Shown here: one piece after another, positions 44,422 to 53,182 of the stretch
Layout of the letters: each line of letters begins with the position of its first letter
Position numbering within the stretch: position 1 is the first letter of the stretch
Assembly (NCBI RefSeq): GCF_036378875.1
Contig: NZ_DASUVO010000128.1
Coordinates: 22,496 to 86,495, forward strand
Direction of reading: 5' to 3'
DNA: 64,000 nucleotides
From: Actinophytocola sp036378875
GTDB lineage: Bacteria > Actinomycetota > Actinomycetes > Mycobacteriales > Pseudonocardiaceae
The notes under the pieces: model-generated
The model's input: the letters and a program-made list of their open reading frames with translations, nothing else
Told to the model about the DNA's origin: nothing
Databases searched by the model: none
Position numbers and translations under genes: made by a program

Positions 44422-44436
44422 CCTGAGGCCCCGGCT

Positions 44437-44615
44437 GGCCTCCGGCCCCCTCGAACCACGCTACGGCATACCCCCGACAACCCCGGCGACTCGCACTCGC
44501 CAGCGGGGTGGTTGTCCACAGGTGGGGCAGTTGTCCACAGGCAGCCGCCCACCAGCCCGCACACGACGAGAAGTGTCGGTGGGTTGCCGTAGCGTGGAAC
44601 CGGGGGCCGGAGGCC
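44437..44615. mobile_element. 179-bp element with 42-43 bp terminal inverted repeats (MITE-like or hairpin repeat)
   Basis: Left arm 44437-44479 and right arm 44574-44615 match as inverted repeats at roughly 85-90 percent, each holding GGCCTCCGGCCCCC, CCACGCTACGGC and CCGACA. The 94 bp between contain two TTGTCCACAGG units and no reading frame. A single-arm relative lies at 10352-10395. The element sits between convergent glpK and the AbiEii gene and its last base is the first base of that gene's stop codon. I see no target-site duplication, so it may be a repeat rather than a transposon derivative. Confidence 0.6.
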
Positions 44616-45265
44616 TAAGCACGATCCAGTCGCAGCTCGTCGGCCCATTCCGAGAAGAACGCACGTAGGGCGGAAATGTCGACGTCGCCGAGGCTCAGGT
44701 CTGCGTCCGTGTAGCGCGGGAGAGCGTCGAGAGCTTGAATGAAGTAGGGCTGGTGGAACCCTGGGTTGAGATCGCTGGCCCACTCCAAGAGTCCCGCCTT
44801 GCTATATGTGCGAGTCAACGCGAACACATCTACGAAGTCGCGGGCTGCGTACCGGTCGAACAGGGCGACGACCTTGCGGGCGGCCAGCTCTCGCGGAGCG
44901 TATGTCGGGCCGGCCAGGCTCATGGTCGGCGGTTGGTCTGGCTGCGCATCCAGGGCGATGTCGACCAACAGATCTTCCGGGCCGGTCACTTGCAGGCGGC
45001 AGAAGGTCTCACTGTCTCGGAGCGTCTTGACGGCCCAGCCTCGTTCGTTCGCGGCCGCGATCAGTTCGTCACGCGCCACGACGACGTCAGGCTGTCGGTC
45101 GGTGAAGAAGTCCAAGTCCTGGGTTGGGCGAGACGTCAGATGTTGTGCGATGAGCGCGGCGCCACCGGCGAGAACAAAGCCGTCGCTGGCGGGCAGGCTG
45201 AAGAAGAGCCTGGCCACCGTGAGCTGGAAGTCGGTGAGAGGAATGTCCTCGGAACTGGTTGTCAC
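44615..45265 (-). CDS. AbiEii-type nucleotidyltransferase toxin
   Basis: 216 residues from GTG 45265; the frame is open upstream but that part lies within the regulator gene. The nucleotidyltransferase core is VLAGGAALIAQHLTSRPTQDLDFF: the GG helix turn and the DxD-type DLD pair, as in AbiEii toxins, which transfer nucleotides to RNA or protein targets. Further down, RELAARKVVALFDRYAARDFVDVFAL is the usual AbiEii segment. Start and stop of the two genes overlap in GTGA, antitoxin first. It probably serves phage defence or plasmid-like maintenance. Confidence 0.85.
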   Translation of the reverse strand: MTTSSEDIPLTDFQLTVARLFFSLPASDGFVLAGGAALIAQHLTSRPTQDLDFFTDRQPDVVVARDELIAAANERGWAVKTLRDSETFCRLQVTGPEDLLVDIALDAQPDQPPTMSLAGPTYAPRELAARKVVALFDRYAARDFVDVFALTRTYSKAGLLEWASDLNPGFHQPYFIQALDALPRYTDADLSLGDVDISALRAFFSEWADELRLDRA

Positions 45266-45777
45266 TGTGCCGGGACCAGTTCCGAGATCAGCGGCTCCCA
45301 GGCCGCACGAACGTCGCGGGGGAGCACCAGGTCGTCCCACAGGTCGACCAGCAGGACGCCGTCGATATAGGTGAGCACGTCCTTTGCGTCGCCCTCTCGC
45401 AGCACTGCTTCATATACGCGGGCACGATCCAACCGGTCTCTGAGTCGGTACTCCCGGCCAGGCTGCGACCAGTTCAGCGACAACGGCAACACCACGGTCG
45501 CCAGGGCCTTGTGCGGCGGAAGCGAGGGGAACTCGCTCGGAACCTCGTAGACGCGACCTCGGGTGCCCGGGACAGCATGGAACGTGATCTGCGGGCGCAC
45601 GTCGAGTTCGAACCCTGCCGCGCTCAGTAGGCGCTCAGCGGTGTCGAGCGTCGGCTTCTTCCGGCCGTTCTCATACGCCGACACAGCCGTGCGTGACGTG
45701 TGCGCTTGCTGGGCGAGCTGATCCTGAGTCAGGCCGGCGTGGTGCCGTGCTTCTTCCAACAACCTCGCTACGGACAC
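45262..45777 (-). CDS. XRE-family regulator, antitoxin partner of AbiEii
   Basis: 171 residues from GTG 45777, which has GAGGAG 9 nt upstream (the GTG at 45786 abuts the ribosome site). Residues 1-60 are a Cro/CI-type helix-turn-helix (RLLEEARHHAGLTQDQLAQQ, TSRTAVSAYENGRKKPTLDT). The C-terminal 100 residues contain LPPHKALATVVLPLSLNWS and have no family I recognise. Classic AbiEi antitoxins have a winged-helix domain instead, so this pair is a variant. It should repress its own operon through the site at 45807-45822. Confidence 0.85.
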   Translation of the reverse strand: MSVARLLEEARHHAGLTQDQLAQQAHTSRTAVSAYENGRKKPTLDTAERLLSAAGFELDVRPQITFHAVPGTRGRVYEVPSEFPSLPPHKALATVVLPLSLNWSQPGREYRLRDRLDRARVYEAVLREGDAKDVLTYIDGVLLVDLWDDLVLPRDVRAAWEPLISELVPAQ

Positions 45778-45806
45778 CGTCAGCACCTCCTCGCGACTCA
45801 GTCAGG

Positions 45807-45822
45807 GTATCCAGTTTGATAC
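45807..45822. promoter_or_regulatory. Candidate operator of the XRE/AbiEii operon
   Basis: Inverted repeat GTATC-(6)-GATAC located 30 bp upstream of the regulator start. The local AT-richness is higher than in the surroundings. This is the expected position for autoregulation by the XRE protein. Confidence 0.5.
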
Positions 45823-45867
45823 AGTACGCCGTTCGCGGGCCGGCGTGAAGCAGCCGCCGGCCTCACC

Positions 45868-47235
45868 TCATCTGCCGCCCGGGGCTTGGCGCATCATCGG
45901 GCCTCCGCCTGGGCCTCCGTCGTTGAAGCCGTCTTCGTTGAACCGGCCCGTGGTCTGTTGGTCGCTTGTTGGCACCGGGGCGTCCAGGTTCGCCAGGACT
46001 ACCTGCTCGCCCGCGGATACGCCCTCCTTGATCTCTGTGCGGGTTGGCCCCACCGCGCCGACCGTTACGCGGGTGACCGTTGTCGTCTGGTCCGCGTTCA
46101 GGATCGTGACCGTGTTTCGGCTAACCGCGGACGTCGGGACCGTCAGTACGTCCGCCGCGGTCGCCACCACCACGGCGGCTGTTGCCGAGGTGCCTGCCGC
46201 CATGGTCGCCGGGGGTTTGTCGACCGTGATGGTCACCGGGTAGGCGACGGTTTGGGCGGTCTCGTCCGGCAGGGTGCCTACTCGGGTCACCGTGCCCGGC
46301 ACCTTCTCCGACGTGCCCACCGGGGTCACCGTCGCCGTCTGGCCCACGGCCAACAGGCGAAGCCGCTCCACCGGCACCGTCGCCGACACCTCCGCCGCGC
46401 CTTCGCCGATCACCACGGCCACCGCGTCGCCCGCCGACACGCGGTCGCCCGCGGCGGCTGACACCGAGGCCACCGTGCCCGTGATCGGGGACGTCAGTGT
46501 GGCGCCGGCCAGTGCCTGTTGCGCCTCCACCAGCTTCACCTTCGCCTCGTCCACCGCCGCCTGCGCCTCCGCGACCGAGTCCGCCGACCCGGACGAGTCA
46601 GGCGAGTCCTGCGACGGTGCCGACTGTGCCGCCGACAGCGCGTCCAGCTTGGCCTGCAACGTGTCCTGCGCCGTCTTCACCGCCTGCTGCGCGGTCAGGG
46701 TGGCCGAGCCCGCCGCCGCACACGCCGTCGCCGTCGGGTCGGCACACGCCGCCGTCTGCGCCGCGACCGCGTCCGAAGCCGTCTTCAACGCCGCGGAAGC
46801 CGCGGACTGCGCTTCCTTCACCGCCTGCACGAGCTGCTCCGACGACGGGCCCGAAGGCTCCGTCGACGCGGACGACGACGCCGCGGACGACGCGTCCGAC
46901 AGTTTCGACTCCGCATCGTCGAGGTCCGAGGTCGCCTTGTCCACCGCGGCCTGCAGGGACGCCGTGTCCAGCGTGCCCAGCTCCTGGCCGGCGCTCACGG
47001 TCGTCCCGATGGCCACCGACAACGTGGTCACCGTGCCGGACGTGCCGAACGAGACGTCCGCGCGGTTCACGTGGTCGACCGTCCCGCTCGTCAACACCGT
47101 CTGGGACACGTCGCCGGTGGTCACCGCCGCCACCCGGTACCGGGTGCCCGAGTCGGCACCCGCGACCGTCACCGCCGCGAAGCCCGCCCCCGCCACGGCC
47201 AACACGCCGACCGTCCACATCAGCCTTCTCATCAT
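45868..47235 (-). CDS. HlyD/RND-type periplasmic adaptor (second of two) of MacB-type exporter
   Basis: 455 residues from ATG 47235 overlapping the permease stop (ATGA). N-terminal membrane anchor (MWTVGVLAVAGAGFAAVTV), a barrel-sandwich half (VSQTVLTSGTVDHVNRADVSFG...GTVTTLSVAIGTTVSAGQELG), a long Ala/Ser-rich coiled-coil hairpin with two cysteines near its tip (AACADPTATACAA), the second barrel half (GATLTSPITGTVASV) and a Gly/Pro-rich tail. It links the permease to the exterior. Unlike typical operons, another adaptor gene heads this one. Confidence 0.88.
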   Translation of the reverse strand: MMRRLMWTVGVLAVAGAGFAAVTVAGADSGTRYRVAAVTTGDVSQTVLTSGTVDHVNRADVSFGTSGTVTTLSVAIGTTVSAGQELGTLDTASLQAAVDKATSDLDDAESKLSDASSAASSSASTEPSGPSSEQLVQAVKEAQSAASAALKTASDAVAAQTAACADPTATACAAAGSATLTAQQAVKTAQDTLQAKLDALSAAQSAPSQDSPDSSGSADSVAEAQAAVDEAKVKLVEAQQALAGATLTSPITGTVASVSAAAGDRVSAGDAVAVVIGEGAAEVSATVPVERLRLLAVGQTATVTPVGTSEKVPGTVTRVGTLPDETAQTVAYPVTITVDKPPATMAAGTSATAAVVVATAADVLTVPTSAVSRNTVTILNADQTTTVTRVTVGAVGPTRTEIKEGVSAGEQVVLANLDAPVPTSDQQTTGRFNEDGFNDGGPGGGPMMRQAPGGR

Positions 47236-48418
47236 TCGCTCCGCAACGCGTCGATGGGGGTGAGCCGCGCGGCCCTGGTCGCCGGGTACACGCCGAAGCC
47301 GATGCCGATCGCCAGCGACACCCCGATGGCCGCCGCGACCGCGACCACCGACACGCTCACCGGCTGGCCGATCAGCTGCGGCAGCGCGAACGCCCCGGCA
47401 ATCCCCAGCGCCGCGCCAAGCAGCCCGCCGCACGCGCCCAGTACCCCGGCCTCCACCAGGAACTGCCGCCGGATCCCGCCCGGCGTCGCGCCGAGCGCCT
47501 TGCGCAGTCCGATCTCCCGCACTCGTTCGGTGACCGCGACGAGCATGATGTTCATGACCCCGATCCCGCCGACCAGCAGGGAGATCGCGGCAACGCCGCC
47601 GAGCAGGATGGTCAGCGTCTCGTTCGTGGCGTTCGCGGTCTCCAACAGCGACTCCTGCGTCGCGATCGTGAAGTCGGTGTCGCCGTGCAGGTTCCGCAAC
47701 AGGGCGTCGATCTCCTGGTAGGCGGCGCTCAGCGTGTCCGGAGTGGTCGCCTGCACGTAGATCGTCGAAACGGACGCGGACGCCGAGCCGGTCAGCGACC
47801 TTGCCGTGTCCAGTGTGGTCAGTGCGAGGTCGTCGTCGCTGGACTCGCCCGTCGACGCGAGTACGCCGATCACCGTCATGGGACGCCCGGCCACCGTCAC
47901 CTGCTGCCCGACCGCCGACCGCCTGCCGAACAGCTCGCTCGCGGTGTCCTGGCCCAGCACCACCACGTCCGTCTCGGTGCCGGTGAAGAACCGGCCCGCC
48001 GACAACGTCCGGTTCCGCACCGACAGCCACGACGTGGTCGTGCCGACCAGGCTGGCCGTCCAGTTCGTCGTGCCCGCGACCAGCGCCGCGGACGACGAGA
48101 CCACCGGCGCCACGGCCTCGACGTCCGGCGTCACCGAACGATCGGCGAGCGCCGTCGCGTCGGTCAGCGTCAGCGTCGACGCCGTGCCGAAACCGCCCCG
48201 CACACCGGACGACGACGTGCTGCTGCCCGGCGAGACGATCAACAGGTTGCTGCCGAGCGAGTCGATCTGCTCGGACACACGGGCCTGCGCGCCGAGCCCG
48301 AGGCCGACGGTCAGGATCACGGACGTGATGCCGATGACGATGCCCAGCATGGTCAGCACGGACCGCAGCCGATGAGCGCGAATGGCCTCCAAGCCACTCG
48401 CGAACGTGTCTCTCCAGT

Positions 48419-48422
<4 letters not shown>
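47232..48422 (-). CDS. MacB-type ABC transporter permease
   Basis: 396 residues. Four-helix MacB/FtsX fold: N-terminal helix with HRLRSVLTMLGIVIGITSVILTVGLG, a large extracytoplasmic domain (about 60-270), then three helices starting ILLGGVAAISLLVGGIGVMNIML and the coupling helix VREIGLRKALGATPGGIRRQFL. It transmits force from ATP hydrolysis to the exterior rather than moving substrate through itself. Overlaps the ATPase gene by four bases. Substrate unknown: antimicrobial peptides or siderophores are typical. Confidence 0.92.
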
Positions 48423-49086
<664 letters not shown>

Positions 49087-49090
<4 letters not shown>

Positions 49091-50190
49091 CGGCCACCGC
49101 CAGGCTGGATCATGACCGGGCCGCCGCCACCGGGCCCGCCGCCGCCGGGGAAGACGTTCTCGCCGCCGGTCCGGTCGCTGCCACCGGCACCGCCGGTCGG
49201 CGCGGCCACGGCCACCTCGACCTGGTCGCCTTCCCTCAACCCCGACACGATCTCGGTCTGTCCGCCGAAGGTGTCGCCGACCTTGACGTCGGTCCGCACC
49301 TGCTGGCCGTTGACGATCTTGTTCACGTACGTCGAGTCGCCCTCGGTGTGCAGGGCCATGCCCGGGATCGTCAGGACGTTGTCCCGTTCCTCGAGCACGA
49401 TCGACACGGTCGCCGAGGAGCCTGCGTAGATGTCGTCCCGCTCGTCGGTGACCGCCACGGTCACGGGGAAGGTCGCCACGCCCGAATCGTCCGCGCTGGC
49501 CACCAGCCCGACGGTCTGGACGGTGCCCGCCACCGTCTCGCCGCCGCCGGTCGGCACGATCTCCGCGGCCATGCCCTGCTTGACCTTGTCGACGTCCTCG
49601 GCGCCGACCTTCGCCGTCACCACGAACCGGTTCGTCGACACGACCGTGAACTGGGCGCTGTCCTCGGCACCGCCACCCGCGTTGTCGGAGCCCACCTGGT
49701 CGCCAACGGCCAGCCCGACCGTGACGACCGTGCCGTTGATCGTGGACTTCAACGTCGCGTTGTCGACCGCCTCCTGCGCGGCGGTCACGTTGCTCTCGGC
49801 GGACACCACCGCGGCGTCGGCCGACGCGTCGTCGGAGTCGGCGGCCTTTTCCTCGGCCGCGTCGAGCTGGGCCTGCGCGGCGGTCAGCTGGGCCGCCAGG
49901 AGCGTGTCGTCGACGGTCGCGAGTGCCTGGCCGGCGGTGACCTCGTCACCCTCCTTGACCAGCACCTCGGTGACCTTGCCGTTCACCGCGAAGTTCAGGT
50001 CGGCCTGATCGGCCGGTTCGATGGTCCCGCTCACCGAGACCGTCTGCCGCTGTGTCCCCACCGTCGCCGTCGCGACCACCGGTTGGGTGGCCGCCTCCGC
50101 TGGTCTGAGGACCAGCCACGCCGCGACCCCGCCCGCGGCGACCACGACCACGCCGGTCAGCACCAGCAACCGGCGTCGTGCCTTGCCCAC
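49087..50190 (-). CDS. HlyD/RND-type periplasmic adaptor (first of two) of MacB-type exporter
   Basis: 367 residues, head of the four-gene operon. Signal anchor (LLVLTGVVVVAAGGVAAWLVL), lipoyl-like halves (VSVSGTIEPADQADLNFAVNGKVTEVLV and ATLKSTINGTVVTVGLAVGD), a short helical hairpin, a beta-barrel domain and a Gly-rich C-terminal tail (GGGGPGGGGPVMIQPGGGR) like that of the other adaptor. The helical hairpin is much shorter than in the second adaptor, so the two are paralogues with different reach rather than duplicates. Confidence 0.9.
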
Positions 50191-50274
50191 GCTGTGCCCC
50201 CTCGTCTCTTCGGCTGTTGCCGGAGAGCCTGGAGGCGGTGGCTGTGTGGTTACTGCGGTGAAGCTGTGTAGCGG

Positions 50275-50727
50275 CTATGGACCGATGCCCTGACATGGAC
50301 GTGTTCTCAGGTCAGCGACATAGTCGGCGGGCGCCCCGGCGGACTCGGCCGCGTCGGACACCACGCCGAGGTAGCGCGCGGACGGCAGCCCTCCCTCGTA
50401 GGCGTCCAGCACGTACAGCCAGGCGAGCACCGAGCCCTCGAGCGTCTGCACCCGCAACCGGATCTTCGTATGCAGGCCCAGCTCGGAGCCTTCCCACCGG
50501 TCGAGGCGGGTCTCGTCCTCGGGCGTCACGTCGTAGAGCACCACGAACACCTGCGATTCGGGGTCCTCGACGATCGTGGCGAGCGCGCCTTCCCAACCGA
50601 GGTCCTCGCCGCCGAAGGTCATACGCCAACCAACGAGCCAGCCAGTACCCGCCATCGGGGAATGCGGCGCTCGCTCCATCATCTGAGCGGGATCCATGTT
50701 GGACCCGTACGCGGCGTAGAGCGGCAC
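50275..50727 (-). CDS. Gamma-glutamylcyclotransferase-like protein
   Basis: 150 residues. It opens with YAAYGSNMDPAQM, the substrate-binding loop of the GGCT fold, with a matching acidic segment (VTPEDETRLDRWEGSELG) that carries the likely catalytic Glu region. Family members remove gamma-glutamyl groups as 5-oxoproline, or act in other transfers. It ends with TRPCQGIGP. The neighbour lpdA starts 107 bp away on the other strand; a similar pairing occurs, as I recall, in mycobacteria. Confidence 0.82.
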   Translation of the reverse strand: MPLYAAYGSNMDPAQMMERAPHSPMAGTGWLVGWRMTFGGEDLGWEGALATIVEDPESQVFVVLYDVTPEDETRLDRWEGSELGLHTKIRLRVQTLEGSVLAWLYVLDAYEGGLPSARYLGVVSDAAESAGAPADYVADLRTRPCQGIGP

Positions 50728-50834
50728 GCCGACAGCGTAGCGATACCTCGGATCATGCGCTGTCCCCTGGGCGAGGCGCGCCGCGTACCGTTTGTCCCGA
50801 ACGCTCGCGAGGATCGAACTGAGGGGAGCTCCCG

Positions 50835-52238
50835 GTGACCCGGATCGTGATCATGGGCGGCGGGCCGGCCGGTTACGAGGCAGCGCTGGTGGCCGCGCAA
50901 CACGGCGCCGACGTGACGATCGTGGAACGCGACGGGCTCGGCGGCGCGTGCGTGCTGTACGACTGCGTGCCGTCGAAGACGTTCATCGCCTCCGCGGGTG
51001 CCCGCGCGACCTTTCACAACGCCGATGAGCTGGGCATTCGCGTCGAGGACGAGCTGCCGATGGTCGACCTGCCGGCGGTGCACAGCCGCGTGCGGGGCCT
51101 CGCGCTCGCCCAGTCGGCGGACGTGCGCAACCGCGTGCAGCGTGAGGGCGTCCGGGTCATCCACGGCATCGCGCGGTTCTGCGACTCCCAGCCGGGGCTG
51201 GCCGCGCACACCGTCCAGACGGTCGCGCACGACGGCACCGAGGAGAAGCTGGACGCCGACGTCGTGCTGATCTCGACCGGCGCCACCCCGCGCGTGTTGC
51301 CGGGCGCCGAGCCGGACGGCGAGCGGATCCTGGACTGGCGGCAGATCTACGACCTTCCTGAGCTGCCCGAACACCTGGTCGTGGTCGGGTCGGGCGTGAC
51401 CGGCGCGGAGTTCGTGTCCGCGTACACCGAGATGGGCGTGCGGGTCACGCTGATCTCCAGCCGGGACCGGGTCCTGCCGCACGAGGACGCCGACGCGGCG
51501 GCGGTGCTGGAGGACGTGTTCGCCGCGCGCGGCACCGAGGTGGTCAAGCACGCGCGCGCGTCGCGGGTGGAGCGGACCCGCAAGGGCGTGCTGGTGCACC
51601 TCGAGTCGGGCGGGACGGTCGAGGCGTCACACGCACTGATGACCGTCGGCTCCGTGCCCAATACGAGTGACCTGGGGCTGGACAAGGTCGGGCTGAAGAC
51701 GGCCGCCGGCGGGTTCGTGTCCGTCGACCGGGTGTCGCGTACGTCGGTTCCCGGTGTCTACGCGGCTGGTGACTGCACCGGCCTGCTGATGTTGGCGTCG
51801 GTGGCCGCCATGCAGGGCCGTATCGCCATGTGGCACGCGCTGGGCGAGGGCGTTGCCCCGATCAAGCTGAAGACGGTCGCGGCGAACGTGTTCACCCACC
51901 CGGAGATCGCGACGGTGGGCATCTCGCAGCAGTCGATCGACTCGGGCGAGGTCCCGGCCCGCACGATCATGCTCCCCCTGGCGACGAACGCCCGCGCCAA
52001 GATGGAGGGCTTACACCGGGGCTTCGTGAAGCTGTTCTGCCGCCCGGCGACGGGTGTGGTGATCGGCGGTGTGGTGGTGGCCCCGACAGCGAGCGAGCTG
52101 ATCCTCCCGATCGCGCTGGCCGTCCAGAACCAGCTGACGGTGGAACACCTGACCCACACGTTCTCGGTCTACCCGTCCCTGTCCGGCTCGATCATCGAAG
52201 CGGGCCGCCGCCTGATGCGCCACGACGACCTGGACTAA
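50835..52238 (+). CDS. lpdA: NAD(P)H-quinone dehydrogenase, LpdA-type flavoprotein disulphide reductase
   Basis: 467 residues from GTG 50835 with GAGGGGAG upstream. FAD-binding GGGPAGYEAALVAA, NAD-binding VVGSGVTGAEFVSAYTEMG and the second FAD motif GVYAAGDCTG. The redox region reads GGACVLYDCVPSK, giving a CxxxxC pair (C39, C44) like true lipoamide dehydrogenases, whereas the M. tuberculosis LpdA I remember has only the second Cys. The C-terminal His-Glu of lipoamide dehydrogenases is absent (FSVYPSLSGSI). So lipoamide activity is doubtful; quinone or diaphorase activity is likely. Confidence 0.92.
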   Translation: MTRIVIMGGGPAGYEAALVAAQHGADVTIVERDGLGGACVLYDCVPSKTFIASAGARATFHNADELGIRVEDELPMVDLPAVHSRVRGLALAQSADVRNRVQREGVRVIHGIARFCDSQPGLAAHTVQTVAHDGTEEKLDADVVLISTGATPRVLPGAEPDGERILDWRQIYDLPELPEHLVVVGSGVTGAEFVSAYTEMGVRVTLISSRDRVLPHEDADAAAVLEDVFAARGTEVVKHARASRVERTRKGVLVHLESGGTVEASHALMTVGSVPNTSDLGLDKVGLKTAAGGFVSVDRVSRTSVPGVYAAGDCTGLLMLASVAAMQGRIAMWHALGEGVAPIKLKTVAANVFTHPEIATVGISQQSIDSGEVPARTIMLPLATNARAKMEGLHRGFVKLFCRPATGVVIGGVVVAPTASELILPIALAVQNQLTVEHLTHTFSVYPSLSGSIIEAGRRLMRHDDLD

Positions 52239-52240
52239 CC

Positions 52241-52383
52241 GCGAGTCCAACCGCCACGACCCGCGTGTCCAACACTCCAGACCGGTGAGTTCAACAAACG
52301 GGGCTATCGACGTTAGCCGCTTTTGTTGAACTCGGGGGTCCCGAATGTTGGACACGCGGGTTTCTGGTGTTGGACACGCGAGG
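52241..52383. repeat. Long hairpin repeat, family A copy 2, between convergent genes
   Basis: Inner arms GAGTTCAACAAA (52287-52298) and TTTGTTGAACTC (52322-52333) are perfect; outer arms carry CGCGTGTCCAAC and GTTGGACACGCGGGT units twice on each side. The loop has a further small hairpin GGCTA/TAGCC. It lies between lpdA (+) and the EspG gene (-), starting 2 bp after the lpdA stop. Same design as 10431-10566. Confidence 0.82.
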
Positions 52384-52389
52384 TTCTGG

Positions 52390-53175
52390 TCAGAGTTGTT
52401 CTTCGTGCAGGGCTGTCACGTGCTGTAGTAGGCGGCGGTGGTCTGCTGGGGAGATCGTGGTCCACGGGGCCTGGTCTTCTTCGGTGCGGCGGGTTTGTAG
52501 GTAGCGGCCCGCTGCCGTGTCGAAGAAGCTGATCACCCTCGGGGCGCGGACCCGGCGGCCCCAGCGGTCGCGGACCGCGCTGCCGTACTGGCCCTGCCTC
52601 ACGATGTCGCCGATCATCTCCGCCAGGGTCGTCGCGTCGGAGTCGCGGACGCCTCGGGTACGCAGGGCGGACGCCAGTTCCTCCTGCTTGCGGGCTTCTT
52701 TCGCCGCTGCCTCGAAGTCCGCGGTCGGGAGGGTGATCGACTGGCCGGGGCCTGCCGGGGCTGGCGGCAACACCGACACGGCGAACCTCGGCAGGCCCGT
52801 GGCGTCCGCCGGTGCCAGGGCCAGCCGGCCGTGCGAAAGCGTGGCCAGCACGGCTTCGTCGCCTGTGGCGGCGGCCAACAGGCGCAGCTCACCGCCCAGC
52901 CACATGCGGCCGTCGATCTCGCGTTCTGGGCGGTGCAACAGGTGCAGCAGCCGGGTCAGCACCGGATGCGGGTCGACGGGGGTGCCGAGCCCGCGTCGCG
53001 CGAGCCCGGCCCACACGTCGTGGACGATCCGCTTGCGCTCGTCGTCGGTGCGACCCGGTGACGGGACCTTGAGGACCAGCGGCATCTGTTCGAGCCCGTA
53101 GTGGTGCTCCCACAGGACATCGAACTCGAGCGCGCTGATCTCCACCGGTTGGGTAGCGGCAGCGCCGATCGTCAT
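52390..53175 (-). CDS. ESX secretion-associated protein EspG
   Basis: 261 residues. EspG pattern: VEISALEFDVLWEHHYGLEQMPLVLKVPSPGRT, RPEREIDGRMWLGGELRLLAA and PPAPAGPGQSITLPTADFEAAAKEA. EspG is the cytosolic chaperone that holds the hydrophobic tip of PE-PPE pairs until they reach the ESX translocon. Here it follows a PPE-like and a small ESX gene on the same strand (8 bp gap), its natural partners. No EccA-EccE core gene lies in the window. Confidence 0.88.
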   Translation of the reverse strand: MTIGAAATQPVEISALEFDVLWEHHYGLEQMPLVLKVPSPGRTDDERKRIVHDVWAGLARRGLGTPVDPHPVLTRLLHLLHRPEREIDGRMWLGGELRLLAAATGDEAVLATLSHGRLALAPADATGLPRFAVSVLPPAPAGPGQSITLPTADFEAAAKEARKQEELASALRTRGVRDSDATTLAEMIGDIVRQGQYGSAVRDRWGRRVRAPRVISFFDTAAGRYLQTRRTEEDQAPWTTISPADHRRLLQHVTALHEEQL

Positions 53176-53182
53176 GCCGTGA

